A DNA stretch of 64,000 nt from the NCBI RefSeq assembly GCF_006337065.1, contig NZ_CP040872.1, positions 124,001-188,000 on the forward strand, read 5' to 3'. Below, piece by piece: positions 23,146 through 32,007 of this stretch. A model generated the notes under the pieces. That model was not told the DNA's origin. It saw only the letters and a list, made by a program, of their open reading frames with translations, and made no database searches. The stretch comes from Agromyces laixinhei (GTDB lineage: Bacteria > Actinomycetota > Actinomycetes > Actinomycetales > Microbacteriaceae). Position numbers and translations under genes: made by a program. Position 1 is the stretch's first letter. Each line of letters starts with the position of its first letter.

Positions 23146-23238
23146 ACGCTCGCGTCTATGGAAACCGCCGACGCCGCCCGAAAGCCGATGGGTATCCGGG
23201 CATGTCTGGACGTTCAAATCCCCTGACATGATCGTCCA

Positions 23239-23550
23239 ATGGACATCGCGAGAATGGGCCAAGAGGTCGAGGAAGTCTCGGCGTTCTATGCCGAGCGGCA
23301 CAACATCGACCGAACAGACGACTGGCTGATGTTAAAGCTGAACGAGGAGGTCGGAGAGCTCACGCAGGCCTACCTCGCACGAGCAGGTCAGGCGCGTGAC
23401 AAAGGACGAAGCGATCACGAACTCGATGCGGACTTCAGCGAAGAGTTGGCTGACGTACTCGCTCAGGTGCTCCTCATCGCGAATCGCTTCGGCGTTGACC
23501 TTGCCAGCCAGGTCGACCGAAAGTGGCTCGTCTGGAAGCCATCCCGATAG
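23239..23550 (+). CDS. MazG-like nucleotide pyrophosphohydrolase domain protein
   Basis: A 103-residue all-alpha NTP-pyrophosphatase-fold protein. Metal-binding motifs: LNEEVGELTQAYLAR (EExxE) and DADFSEELADVLAQVLLIAN (ExxD). Single-domain MazG-like proteins hydrolyse nucleoside triphosphates to monophosphates, removing non-canonical or alarmone-related nucleotides. Divergent to the methyltransferase at 22540-23145 (93 bp apart). Lower GC than the core genes. Confidence 0.83.
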   Translation: MDIARMGQEVEEVSAFYAERHNIDRTDDWLMLKLNEEVGELTQAYLARAGQARDKGRSDHELDADFSEELADVLAQVLLIANRFGVDLASQVDRKWLVWKPSR

Positions 23551-23721
23551 CCGATCGCTGAGCGCACATGGTGGTGCGCTGCAGTGGTTCCGGTGCCAGC
23601 GGCGAACTGCCGCTGCAGGCGCCGATCACGGTGTCCGGCGGCGGCGCCGGATGATCGCGATCCCGATCAGCACCAGCCCGTGAGGCGCTACGGACTCCGC
23701 TGCCCCCGCGCCCGACTTCTC

Positions 23722-24381
23722 TCAACGTTGTCGCGTGCGGGCGATGGCTTCCGCAGTATCGTCGCCCGTTTCGCCCGCGAACAGCTGGGTGGCGAGAGTC
23801 TCAGCGAGCCAGGTCTCGAAGCGGTCGACCGGCCAGCCTGAGCCCACCACCAGCTCCCCGTAGACTCCCGGCGCCGCGAACGCACGATAGACGGCCTGGG
23901 CGTCGTCGAGCGGCATTGAAAGGTGCACCTCGATCGACGCGATGAGCCGATCCATCACGCGGTTGCGGCCGCGCAGCTTCGCGCGAAGCAGATCGCGGGT
24001 CTCGGCATCCTCATCCATCGCCGCATCGAGGATGCGCACGACGTCGAAGTCAGTGGAGTACAGCTTCGTGAGCCACATCGCCGCCCCGCGGAGACGAAGA
24101 AGCGGGTCCGGCTCGTCGAGCACGGTTTGCGCCAGCGGCCGCGCGCTGGCCCGCTCGAGCCAGCGGTCGCAGATCACGTTGAGGATCTCGCGCTTGGTGC
24201 CGAATACCGCATAGACGGTGCGGTTTCCGACGCCGGCCTCCCGGGCGATCGCATCCATGCTCGTGGCGGAGTACCCGTGGGTCGCGAAGAGGTGCTGCGC
24301 GGCATCCGCGATGCGCAGCTTCGTCGCCTCGGCCTGTTCTTGCCGATACGCCGAGGTCGACCTCTTGACACGCGGCTCCAT
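23722..24381 (-). CDS. TetR-family transcriptional regulator
   Basis: A 219-residue regulator from the ATG at 24381 (a TTG at 24408 would add nine residues). The DNA-binding part is complete: ATKLRIADAAQHLFATHGYS, ATSMDAIAREAGVGNRTVYAVFGTKREILNVI. The C-terminal ligand domain ends DRFETWLAETLATQLF. It is divergent to the SnoaL-like gene at 24455 with 73 bp between, so it probably represses that gene and itself. No clean palindrome was resolved in the gap. Confidence 0.88.
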   Translation of the reverse strand: MEPRVKRSTSAYRQEQAEATKLRIADAAQHLFATHGYSATSMDAIAREAGVGNRTVYAVFGTKREILNVICDRWLERASARPLAQTVLDEPDPLLRLRGAAMWLTKLYSTDFDVVRILDAAMDEDAETRDLLRAKLRGRNRVMDRLIASIEVHLSMPLDDAQAVYRAFAAPGVYGELVVGSGWPVDRFETWLAETLATQLFAGETGDDTAEAIARTRQR

Positions 24382-24454
24382 GGAGTTCAGAATATCCACT
24401 GTACTCAATGCATGCCTACTGCATCGGATACAGCATTACTGCAAGGAGGGCGAA

Positions 24455-24958
24455 ATGAACACCAATCGCACGCCCGAGGTCCAGATGCTCGAGCGCATGC
24501 TCACGGAGGGCTTCGCCACCGGCGACACCGCGATCGTCGACGAACTCTGCGCGCCCGACTTGATCGAGCACCAGTTCGGGATGACGGGGGTCGGCGAAGA
24601 CGCGATCCAGAAGGTGAAGCGCGGAATCGAGCAGGTGCACCAGGGTATGCCCGACATCAGCTTCACCGTCGAGGACTGGGCCCAGGTCGGAGACATCGTC
24701 TGGATGCGCGCGGAGGCCACCGGCACCAACACGGGTCCGTTCTTCGGTCCTCCCACCGGCCGCACGGTGCGACTCACCGTCATCGATATCGCGCGCGTGG
24801 TCGATGGCCGGATCGTCGAACATTGGGGTGTTCCCGACAGATTCGCCATCCTGGTCCAGAGCGGCCGCCTCGACGAGCTGTTGCCTCCGCGCAAGGAGCA
24901 CGGGGCGACGACGGATGCCGCCGAGCAGCCAGTTCCCTTGGCGCCCGTCGTCGCCTGA
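24455..24958 (+). CDS. SnoaL-like ester cyclase/polyketide cyclase family protein
   Basis: A 167-residue alpha+beta-barrel protein. The ATG at 24455 follows AAGGAGGG, an excellent ribosome binding site. Family features: MLERMLTEGFATGDTAIVDEL, CAPDLIEHQFG (conserved His), FTVEDWAQVGDIVWMRAEATGTNTGPF, PPTGRTVRLTVIDIARVVDGRIVEHW. Such proteins include polyketide cyclases, but most genomic copies are of unknown role. A C-terminal 25-residue tail is probably disordered. Controlled by the divergent TetR gene by inference. Confidence 0.83.
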   Translation: MNTNRTPEVQMLERMLTEGFATGDTAIVDELCAPDLIEHQFGMTGVGEDAIQKVKRGIEQVHQGMPDISFTVEDWAQVGDIVWMRAEATGTNTGPFFGPPTGRTVRLTVIDIARVVDGRIVEHWGVPDRFAILVQSGRLDELLPPRKEHGATTDAAEQPVPLAPVVA

Positions 24959-25147
24959 ACGGATCGGGATCCCAATCGGCGACCCGATGGATGCTTTGGA
25001 CGACGACAACGATCCAGACGTGTGCGAGTCACGATCCGCTTGCGGTCGTTCAGGGCTTGCGGCCTCCGGTGCGCACGGGACTCCATGCCCTTCGGCGTGG
25101 AACCCACATGACTGCGCAGCCGCGACTCCCGCCGGCACGCAGCGTGC

Positions 25148-25996
25148 TCAGTCGACGGCGAAGCGCTCGTCGAGCCAGCTGATGAGGTCGGCGCGCACCT
25201 CGACGCGATTGGTCTCCTTGAAGACCTCGTGCCGGGCGCCCTCGTAGACGATGAGGTGCGCGTCGACGAGACCGCAGCGGCGCACGTAGTCACGCAGCAA
25301 CGCGAGGGAGCTCCGTTCGCCCGCGACCGGGTCGTCGCCACCGACCATGATGAGCAGCGGCAGCTCGCTCGGGATGCGCTTCGACGGTCGGGTCATGAGC
25401 GTGAACGACTGCGGCCATCCGAACAGCTGTTGCAGTGTGCGATCCGTCGTGTACGGGTCGGCCATGAAGTCGCGAGCGACCTGCGGGTCGCGGCTCAGCC
25501 ACTCGACCGGCGTGCCGTCGGGCCGAGCGAACCCCTTGTTGAGGTTGCCGAGGTTCGTGTAGCCGAGTTGCAACCACGCGGATCCGGTGAGCACGACGGC
25601 GTCGTATCGGTCGGGATGCCGGTTGACGACGTGCTGCGTCATGAACGAGCCCCACGAGTGCCCGAGGATCACGAGCGGCACGTCGTCGCCCTCTGCCTCG
25701 CGGATGACCTCGCCGAATCGCTCGACGCCGGCGATCGCCGCGCGCATGCCGCCCGGCCCGGGCCGGCCCATACGGGTGAGGTCGCCTCCGTGCTGCTCGA
25801 AGCCCGTCTGCCCGTGACCGCGATGGTCATCGGCCCAGACCGTGTAGCCCGCCGCGTTCAGCGCCGCGATGAGCTCCTGGTACCGGCCGATGTGCTCGCC
25901 GATGCCGTGCGCGAGCTGCACGACGGCATGCGGCTCGTCGACGCGCCACGACTCGTAGTGGATCCGGACCCCGTGCGCATCGGTGAAGGTCGCCAT
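25148..25996 (-). CDS. Alpha/beta hydrolase, monoacylglycerol-lipase type
   Basis: A 282-residue serine hydrolase. Oxyanion region AVVQLAHGIGEHIGRYQEL, cap-proximal YTVWADDHRGHGQTG, nucleophile elbow ILGHSWGSFMTQHV (Ser), acid GGDDPVAGERS (Asp) and catalytic His in EGARHEVFKETNR. The YEGARHE...NR ending is the hallmark of the Hydrolase_4/monoglyceride-lipase branch. No signal peptide. The substrate would be a monoacylglycerol or similar ester. Divergent to the GH31 gene at 26116. Confidence 0.88.
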   Translation of the reverse strand: MATFTDAHGVRIHYESWRVDEPHAVVQLAHGIGEHIGRYQELIAALNAAGYTVWADDHRGHGQTGFEQHGGDLTRMGRPGPGGMRAAIAGVERFGEVIREAEGDDVPLVILGHSWGSFMTQHVVNRHPDRYDAVVLTGSAWLQLGYTNLGNLNKGFARPDGTPVEWLSRDPQVARDFMADPYTTDRTLQQLFGWPQSFTLMTRPSKRIPSELPLLIMVGGDDPVAGERSSLALLRDYVRRCGLVDAHLIVYEGARHEVFKETNRVEVRADLISWLDERFAVD

Positions 25997-26115
25997 GCCG
26001 CCATTGAATCACGACTCATGTTCCGAAACCCCTTGACCGCGGCGACTCTGAAGTGATCAGATATGAGCGTTTCTCCCTGATTAACGTCATATGCAGTCAA
26101 TGGTGAAAGTGAGCA

Positions 26116-29100
26116 ATGATGGTCATCCACCGTACGACCCGAACACGCCGGGGCTCTCGAGCCCCGGCGATCGTCATGGGAACCGCCTTCGCAGTCCTGG
26201 CAACCGTCGGCATCAGCCCGGCCATGGCGGCCCCCGGGGCGCCGGCCGCTGAGCCCCCGGCCGCGCCGACCCAGGCCACGGCGACCCCGGCCGCGGCGCC
26301 CCAGGCCGCCACGGCCTCCGCGGCGACGACGCCGATCACCCCGAAGCCCGTGACCCCAGAGGTCGCCGTCGACCCAGCCGGCACCCCGGTGGGCGCGATC
26401 GGCGACGTGCAGCAGGATGGCGCGAGCGTCACGCTCACCGCTGCCGGCGGCGCGATGCGGGTGACCTTCCTCGACGAGGCGACCTTCCGTTTCGAGGCCG
26501 ACCCGAGCGGCAGCTTCACCGACCCGGCGAACACGCCGCAGGGCGACCCGGAGCGCACGGCCGACATCGTCGTCGGCACCGACAGCTTCGAGGCCGCCGA
26601 CGTCACCGTCACCGACGGCGACACGATCACCATCGCCACCGAGGCCGTCTCGGTGGTCGTCGACCGCGCCACCGGCCGATCGAGCGCGACTCGTGCCGAC
26701 GGCTCCGTCATCTGGTCGGAGACCGCGCCCATCACCTTCGGCGCCTCGTCGGCGACCCAGCACCTGGCCGCAGTCGACGGCGAGCAGTTCCTCGGCGGCG
26801 GCATGCAGAACGGCCGCTCCATCCACACCGGCGCCACCATCAACATCGCCGCCAACTTCGACTGGGACGATGACGGCTACCCGAACGCCGTGCCGTACTA
26901 CATGTCGTCCAACGGCTACGGCGCACTGCGCAACACCTTCGCGCGCGGCAGCTACGACTTCGCCGCACACACCACGACGCACCAGGAGCGGCGTTTCGAC
27001 GCCTACTACTTCGTGGGCGACTACAAGCAGTCGCTCGACTCGTACACCCAGCTCACCGGGCGCCCGATGATGCCGCCCGTCTACGGGCTCGAGTACGGCG
27101 ACGCCGACTGCTACAACCGCGGCAACCCGACGTACACGGCCTACAAGGATCCGGCGAAGCTGCGCACGCCGCAGGCGCTCGACTTCGCCAAGGGCTTCGT
27201 CGACAACGACATGCCCGCCGGCTGGATGCTCGTCAACGACGGGTACGGATGCGAGTACGAGGAGTTGCCCGCCACGGTCGACGCGATCGAAGCAGAAACG
27301 GGGCTGAAGACCGGCCTCTGGACCCAGCGCTCGCTCACGAACCAGGAGTTCGAGGTCGGCGAAGCCGGCGTGCGCCTGCGCAAGCTCGACGTAGCGTGGG
27401 TGGGCCAGGGCTACCGCCAGGCGCTCACCGGCTGCGAGTCCGCCCATGACGGCATCGAGCAGTACTCCGATGCGCGCGGCCAGGTGCTCATGGTCGAAGG
27501 CTGGGCAGGGTCGCAGCGCTGCGGCATGCAGTGGACCGGCGACCACTCGGGCAACCTCGACGCCGTGCGCTGGCAGGTCTCGGCGCTCACCGGCGCCGGC
27601 AACTCGGGCCTCGCGTTCACGACGGGCGACGTCGACGGCATCTTCGGCGGCTCGGCCGAGAGCTACGTGCGCGACCTGCAGTGGAAGGCCTTCGCTCCCG
27701 CGCTCTACTCCATGAGCGGCTGGGCGGCGACCGACAAGCGGCCGTGGCTCTACGGCGACGAGGCCACCGAGATCAACCGCGACTACCTGCAGCTCCGCCA
27801 GCGCCTGATGCCCTACATCTACACGCTCGCCGAGGAGTCGCACCGCACGGGCCTGTCGATGATGCGGTCGATCGCGATCGAGTACCCGAACGACCCCGGT
27901 GCCTACAGCGTCGAGGCGAACAACGAGTTCCTGCTCGGCGAGGACTTCCTCGTCGCGCCGGTGTTCACCGACTCCGACATCCGCAACGGCATCTACCTGC
28001 CCGCGGGCGATCGCTGGGTCGACTACTGGACCGGCACAGTTCACGAGGGCGGCAAGGTCATCAACGGCCACCCCGCTCCGCTCGACCGACTGCCGATCTT
28101 CGTGCGTGCCGGAGCACTGGTGCCGCAGGGCATCACCGCCCGCAACGCCTCCCTCGTGCCCGAGGACTCGCCCATCACGGTGACGGCGTACCCGCAGGGC
28201 GACTCCTCGTTCACGCTGTACGAAGACGACAAGGTCACGCAGGCTCACGCCGCCGGCGAGGCGAGCACGCAGCTCTTCGAGGTCAGCGCTCCGGCGGCCG
28301 CCGAAGAGGGCGACGTGACGATCGCGCTCGGCGAGCGCACGGGCGAGTACGACGGCAAGGCCGCCGAACGCGCCTACCGCCTCGAAGTGCACACCGGCTC
28401 CGAGCCGGCCGCGGCCTCGCTCGACGGCACCGCGCTCGAGCAGGTCGCCGACGCGGCGGAGCTCGACGGCCGCACCGGTTGGGCCTACGAGGGCGACCGC
28501 ACGGGCGGCGTCGTGGTGGTCTCGACCGGCCGGCTCGCATCGGATGCCTCGGCGCAGGTCGTGCTCTCGGGCACGAGCGCCGTGGGCGGCCGCGATCAAG
28601 ACGCCTCCGCGGCATCCGTCGATGTCACGCTCGAGGACCGCGTGTTCCAGGGCACGCAGACGACGGCGACCGCGACCTTCACGAACACCGGCTCGGCCGC
28701 GAAAGACGACGTGGTGCTCACTCCCGAGCTGCCCGAGGGCTGGAACCTCGTGTCGGCCACGGGCGAGTCGGCCGACCGGGTGGAGCCCGGCGCGTCGATG
28801 ACCGCCGAGTTCGTGCTCGAGGTGACCGCCGAATCGGGCGCCGATCTGCAGACGGTCACCGTGACGGCGGCGTACACCTCGGCATCCGGTCAGCAGGTCG
28901 AGGTGTCGGGGGCGAACCAGCTCTACGTCGCCTACGGCTCGCTGCAGGGCGCGTTCAACGCGGTGTCGATCACCGATCTCGAGACGGCGACCGCCGGCAA
29001 CTTCGACGGTGGCGGGGCATCCTTCTCGAAGGCGGCGCTCGAAGCGGCCGGCGTGACTCCCGGCGGCACCGTCACGGTGGGCACGGGCGATGCGGCGATC

Positions 29101-30267
29101 GAGTACACCTGGCCGACCCCGGTCGGCACGCCGAACTCGGTGACACCCACGGGGCAGACCATCGCCCTCTCGGGCCAGGGCACGCACCTCGCGATCCTCG
29201 CTTCGGCGGCCACCGGCGCCGGGGTGAACCCCGAGCTGACGATCAACTACACCGACGGCACGGTCGGGAAGCAGAACGTGTACATCCCGAACTGGTTGCT
29301 GCAGGCGTCTGGCCTGCAGGGCTCGACCGTCGCGATCACGTCGATGGGCCGCAACAGCGCCACGAACCCCGACGTGTACGAGTACCCGAACGGCAAGTAC
29401 CAGGTGTACTCGAACCTCCTCCGCCTGAACCCGGGCAAGGAGGTCGCCTCGATCGTGCTGCCGAACGAGAGCCGCATGAAGATGTTCGACTGGCAGATCG
29501 TCGACCAGCCGCTGCCGGCGGTGCCGGCGGGCTCGGCCTGGGCCTCGGATCTCGACTGGCTGAGCGCCACCAACGGCTGGGGCGTCATCGGCAAGGATGT
29601 CGCGAACAAGGACGCGGCCTCGTCACCCGACCTGCCCCTGAAGATCAACTACACGGACCCCGACACCGGCACGTCGCCCGAGTACGAGAAGGGGCTCGGC
29701 GTTCACGCCCAGTCGAAGATCACCTACTACGTGGGCGGGTCGTGCTCGGCCTTCACCGCAGAGGTGGGACTCGAATCGGGCTTCGCCGGAAACGTGATCT
29801 TCAAGGTCGACACCGACGGCGTCAACCGGTATCAGTCGCGCACGTTCACGCCGGGCTTCGCCCCGGAGTCGGTGAACGTCGACCTGACCGGCGCGCAGTA
29901 CGTCGACCTGATCGTCGAGGCGCCCGGCAGCATCAACGGCGCCCACGGCATCTGGGGCGACGCCCGGTTCACCTGCGACTCCGCGGGCCCCGAGGTGACG
30001 GTGACCGCCGACACCCGGTGCATCGCATCGAAGGCGTACTTGAGCGTCAAGGCGACCAACGAGGAGGACGCAGCCCTGGCCGTGAAGATGCAGTCGGAGT
30101 TCGGCGAGAAGTCGTTCGCGTCGGTCGCGGCCGGCAAGAACGCCGTACATGCGTTCTCGACCCGCACGGCGAACCTAGCGGCAGGTGAGGTCACCGTGAC
30201 GGCGACCGCCTCCGATGGGGCGGTCACCACACGCACGGTGCCGTACGACGCGCGCAGCTGCGGCTAG
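26116..30267 (+). CDS. Large secreted GH31 enzyme with NEW3 and NPCBM domains
   Basis: A 1383-residue exported protein. Signal peptide: basic start, hydrophobic VMGTAFAVLATVGISPAMAA with likely cleavage after AMA. A Pro/Ala/Thr linker is followed by the GH31 N-terminal sandwich (about 90-300) and the (beta/alpha)8 barrel. KLDVAWVGQGY holds the nucleophile Asp425, and WTGDHSGN holds the acid/base Asp476. After the proximal C-domain (LPIFVRAGALVPQG) comes an NPCBM-associated NEW3 domain (about 835-935), a further beta-sandwich, and an NPCBM carbohydrate-binding domain (about 1140-1290, YEKGLGVHAQSKITYYV). YGLEYGDADCYNRG resembles GH31 glucosyl- or isomaltosyl-transferases more than plain alpha-glucosidases. 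It acts outside the cell on an alpha-linked glucan; exact linkage unknown. Confidence 0.88.
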   Translation: MMVIHRTTRTRRGSRAPAIVMGTAFAVLATVGISPAMAAPGAPAAEPPAAPTQATATPAAAPQAATASAATTPITPKPVTPEVAVDPAGTPVGAIGDVQQDGASVTLTAAGGAMRVTFLDEATFRFEADPSGSFTDPANTPQGDPERTADIVVGTDSFEAADVTVTDGDTITIATEAVSVVVDRATGRSSATRADGSVIWSETAPITFGASSATQHLAAVDGEQFLGGGMQNGRSIHTGATINIAANFDWDDDGYPNAVPYYMSSNGYGALRNTFARGSYDFAAHTTTHQERRFDAYYFVGDYKQSLDSYTQLTGRPMMPPVYGLEYGDADCYNRGNPTYTAYKDPAKLRTPQALDFAKGFVDNDMPAGWMLVNDGYGCEYEELPATVDAIEAETGLKTGLWTQRSLTNQEFEVGEAGVRLRKLDVAWVGQGYRQALTGCESAHDGIEQYSDARGQVLMVEGWAGSQRCGMQWTGDHSGNLDAVRWQVSALTGAGNSGLAFTTGDVDGIFGGSAESYVRDLQWKAFAPALYSMSGWAATDKRPWLYGDEATEINRDYLQLRQRLMPYIYTLAEESHRTGLSMMRSIAIEYPNDPGAYSVEANNEFLLGEDFLVAPVFTDSDIRNGIYLPAGDRWVDYWTGTVHEGGKVINGHPAPLDRLPIFVRAGALVPQGITARNASLVPEDSPITVTAYPQGDSSFTLYEDDKVTQAHAAGEASTQLFEVSAPAAAEEGDVTIALGERTGEYDGKAAERAYRLEVHTGSEPAAASLDGTALEQVADAAELDGRTGWAYEGDRTGGVVVVSTGRLASDASAQVVLSGTSAVGGRDQDASAASVDVTLEDRVFQGTQTTATATFTNTGSAAKDDVVLTPELPEGWNLVSATGESADRVEPGASMTAEFVLEVTAESGADLQTVTVTAAYTSASGQQVEVSGANQLYVAYGSLQGAFNAVSITDLETATAGNFDGGGASFSKAALEAAGVTPGGTVTVGTGDAAIEYTWPTPVGTPNSVTPTGQTIALSGQGTHLAILASAATGAGVNPELTINYTDGTVGKQNVYIPNWLLQASGLQGSTVAITSMGRNSATNPDVYEYPNGKYQVYSNLLRLNPGKEVASIVLPNESRMKMFDWQIVDQPLPAVPAGSAWASDLDWLSATNGWGVIGKDVANKDAASSPDLPLKINYTDPDTGTSPEYEKGLGVHAQSKITYYVGGSCSAFTAEVGLESGFAGNVIFKVDTDGVNRYQSRTFTPGFAPESVNVDLTGAQYVDLIVEAPGSINGAHGIWGDARFTCDSAGPEVTVTADTRCIASKAYLSVKATNEEDAALAVKMQSEFGEKSFASVAAGKNAVHAFSTRTANLAAGEVTVTATASDGAVTTRTVPYDARSCG

Positions 30268-30284
30268 CGGCCGACCTCTCCAGA

Positions 30285-30322
30285 TGACGGATGCCCCGGG
30301 TCTCGGCCCGGGGCATCCGTCA
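30285..30322. terminator. Bidirectional terminator between GH31 and the isomerase gene
   Basis: Perfect 16-bp stem TGACGGATGCCCCGGG / CCCGGGGCATCCGTCA with a 6-nt loop, lying between the two convergent stop codons (30267 and 30370). No long T-run on either side, as is usual in this GC range. Confidence 0.8.
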
Positions 30323-30369
30323 CTCTGCTCGGCCCGCGTCCGGCCTCCTGCCTCAGCGCGCCACGGTGC

Positions 30370-32007
30370 TCAGAGCGCCACGGTGCCGACGAGGTTGACC
30401 TGCACGCCGATGCGGTCGAGCATTGCGACCTTCGCCGTGAGGGCCCGGTCGGCGGTCTCGGCGTCGGGAGCGTAGACGAGCTGCACGTGGTTGGCCTTGT
30501 GACGGGCCATGAACTGGTCGCGGGTCACGTCGTGCAGCACGATGTGGGCGATCGGCCACTCGGGGTTGGTCGCCTGCTTTCGGCGCTCGGTCTCCGCTGC
30601 CGGAAGCTCGGCAACGGTACCGCGGAAGACGTCGGCCTGCAGGATGCCGTCGGCGATGAACACGCGCGAGAGCACGACCTCGCCGGGCTTCGACACCCCG
30701 TTGATCGTCGCGCCGCCCGCAGGGAAGAACACGGGGTCCTGGCGCCAGCCCTCCGCGTGCTGCCAGCCATCGAGGTGGGAGGCCGGCACCGAGCCCGAGA
30801 TCTCGTACACCCAGACGAACTCGCCGTCGTACTCCTCGCCCCAGCGCACGTCGTGCAGGGTGTTGTCGGGCACGAGCCCCATCGCGCTCCAGACGCGATC
30901 GGTGATGAGCGCGTCGACGGCGACCCCTTCATCGGCCTCGTTGAAGTGGGGGAACGCGCGGCCGGCGTGGAGCTCGCGCGAACCGTCGCGCGAGAACACG
31001 GGGGGCCGCTCGGTGGAGTTCAGCACGCCCTCGGCGAGGTCTGATGCCGGCACGAGGTTCTTCAGCCCCTGCTGGTACTGGATGCCGACGGCGTCGAGGC
31101 CGAAGTCGTCGGCGATGCGTAGGGCCGCGATGTACATCTTCATCTGCCAGCGCACCTGCTCTGCCGTGAGCTCGGTCGCATCGTCGGTGCCGAAGCGGAA
31201 GGACATGCCGCGCCCGACGAGCCAGTCGCGAGCGGCATCGGCGTCGGCATCCGGCACGGTCAGCATCTCGGCGTAGAGCGCCGACTGCGAGAGCCGTTCC
31301 TTGTAGATGCCGAGCTGGTTCAGCAACTCGTCGTCGAACACCGCGTTGTACATGCCCATGCAGCCCTCGTCGAAGACGCCGATGATCGCCTTGTCGGCCA
31401 GCAGCTGGTCGCCGAGGGCACGGCCGAGGCGCACCTCGGGGGTGTCGGGCAGTTCGGGCAGCGCCCGCACGTGCGAGGCGTCGTGGGTGATGCGCCCGGT
31501 CTCGACCCATTCGCGGAGCCCGTCTCTGAACCACTCGTCGGTGAAGTCGACCGACCAGATCGTCGAGTACGGCGTGCCCATCTTCGTCAGCCCGGCGTTC
31601 AGGCCGAGGAGGCCGACGAGACCCGGCCAGTCGCCCACGAAGTTCGCGACGGTGAGGATGGGGCCGCGATGGGTGCGCAGACCCGCCAGCACATGGTGCG
31701 AGTACTGCCACACCGCCTCGGCGACGATGAGCGGGGGCATCGACCGGAATCGCCGTGAACACCTCGAGCCCCATGCGCTGGCTCGAGATGAACCCGTGCC
31801 CGGTGGCCGGATCGACGCCGTTCGCACGAACGACGCGCCAGCCGAGCTCTTCCATTGCGGCGGTCACATCGGCTTCCATCGCGGACTGGATCGCGCCCAG
31901 CCCGCGATGTTGGCGGGCTCGCGCAGATCGCCGCTCGCGATGAGGTAGGCGGTCTTGGGTGCCGCGACCGGCCGTTCGACCGGCGCGGGCAGGGTGTAGC
32001 TGGTCAT
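30370..32007 (-). pseudogene. L-fucose/arabinose-isomerase-like sugar isomerase (probable D-arabinose isomerase), two compensating frameshifts
   Basis: Read with two one-base corrections this is a protein of about 545 residues. The ATG at 32007 (AGGAGA upstream, ATGA overlap with GH116) gives YLIASGDLREPANIAGW. One base is missing at about 31897-31902, after which EADVTAAMEELGWRVVRA and GHGFISSQRMGLEVFTAIP follow in the second frame. One G too many in the G5 run at 31733-31737 returns to the first frame: PLIVAEAVWQYSHHVLAG, ILTVANFVGDWPGLVGLLG, AIIGVFDEGCMGMYNAVF. The body matches FucI/AraA-fold ketol-isomerases, which convert D-arabinose to D-ribulose in several bacteria. As given, translation from the ATG stops at 31864. 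Assembly errors are likely because operon neighbours are intact. The isomerase assignment is moderate; the substrate comes from context. Confidence 0.65.

Noticed and set aside
23551-23721. Short minus-strand sequence GLVLIGIAIIRRRRR resembling a cell-wall anchor tail
   Set aside because: Only about 22 codons before an in-frame stop and no sorting motif such as LPxTG ahead of it; may be a remnant or chance.
26097-26855. 252-codon minus-strand frame over the GH31 N-terminus
   Set aside because: Antisense to the signal peptide and catalytic N-domain of the GH31 gene; no ribosome binding site.
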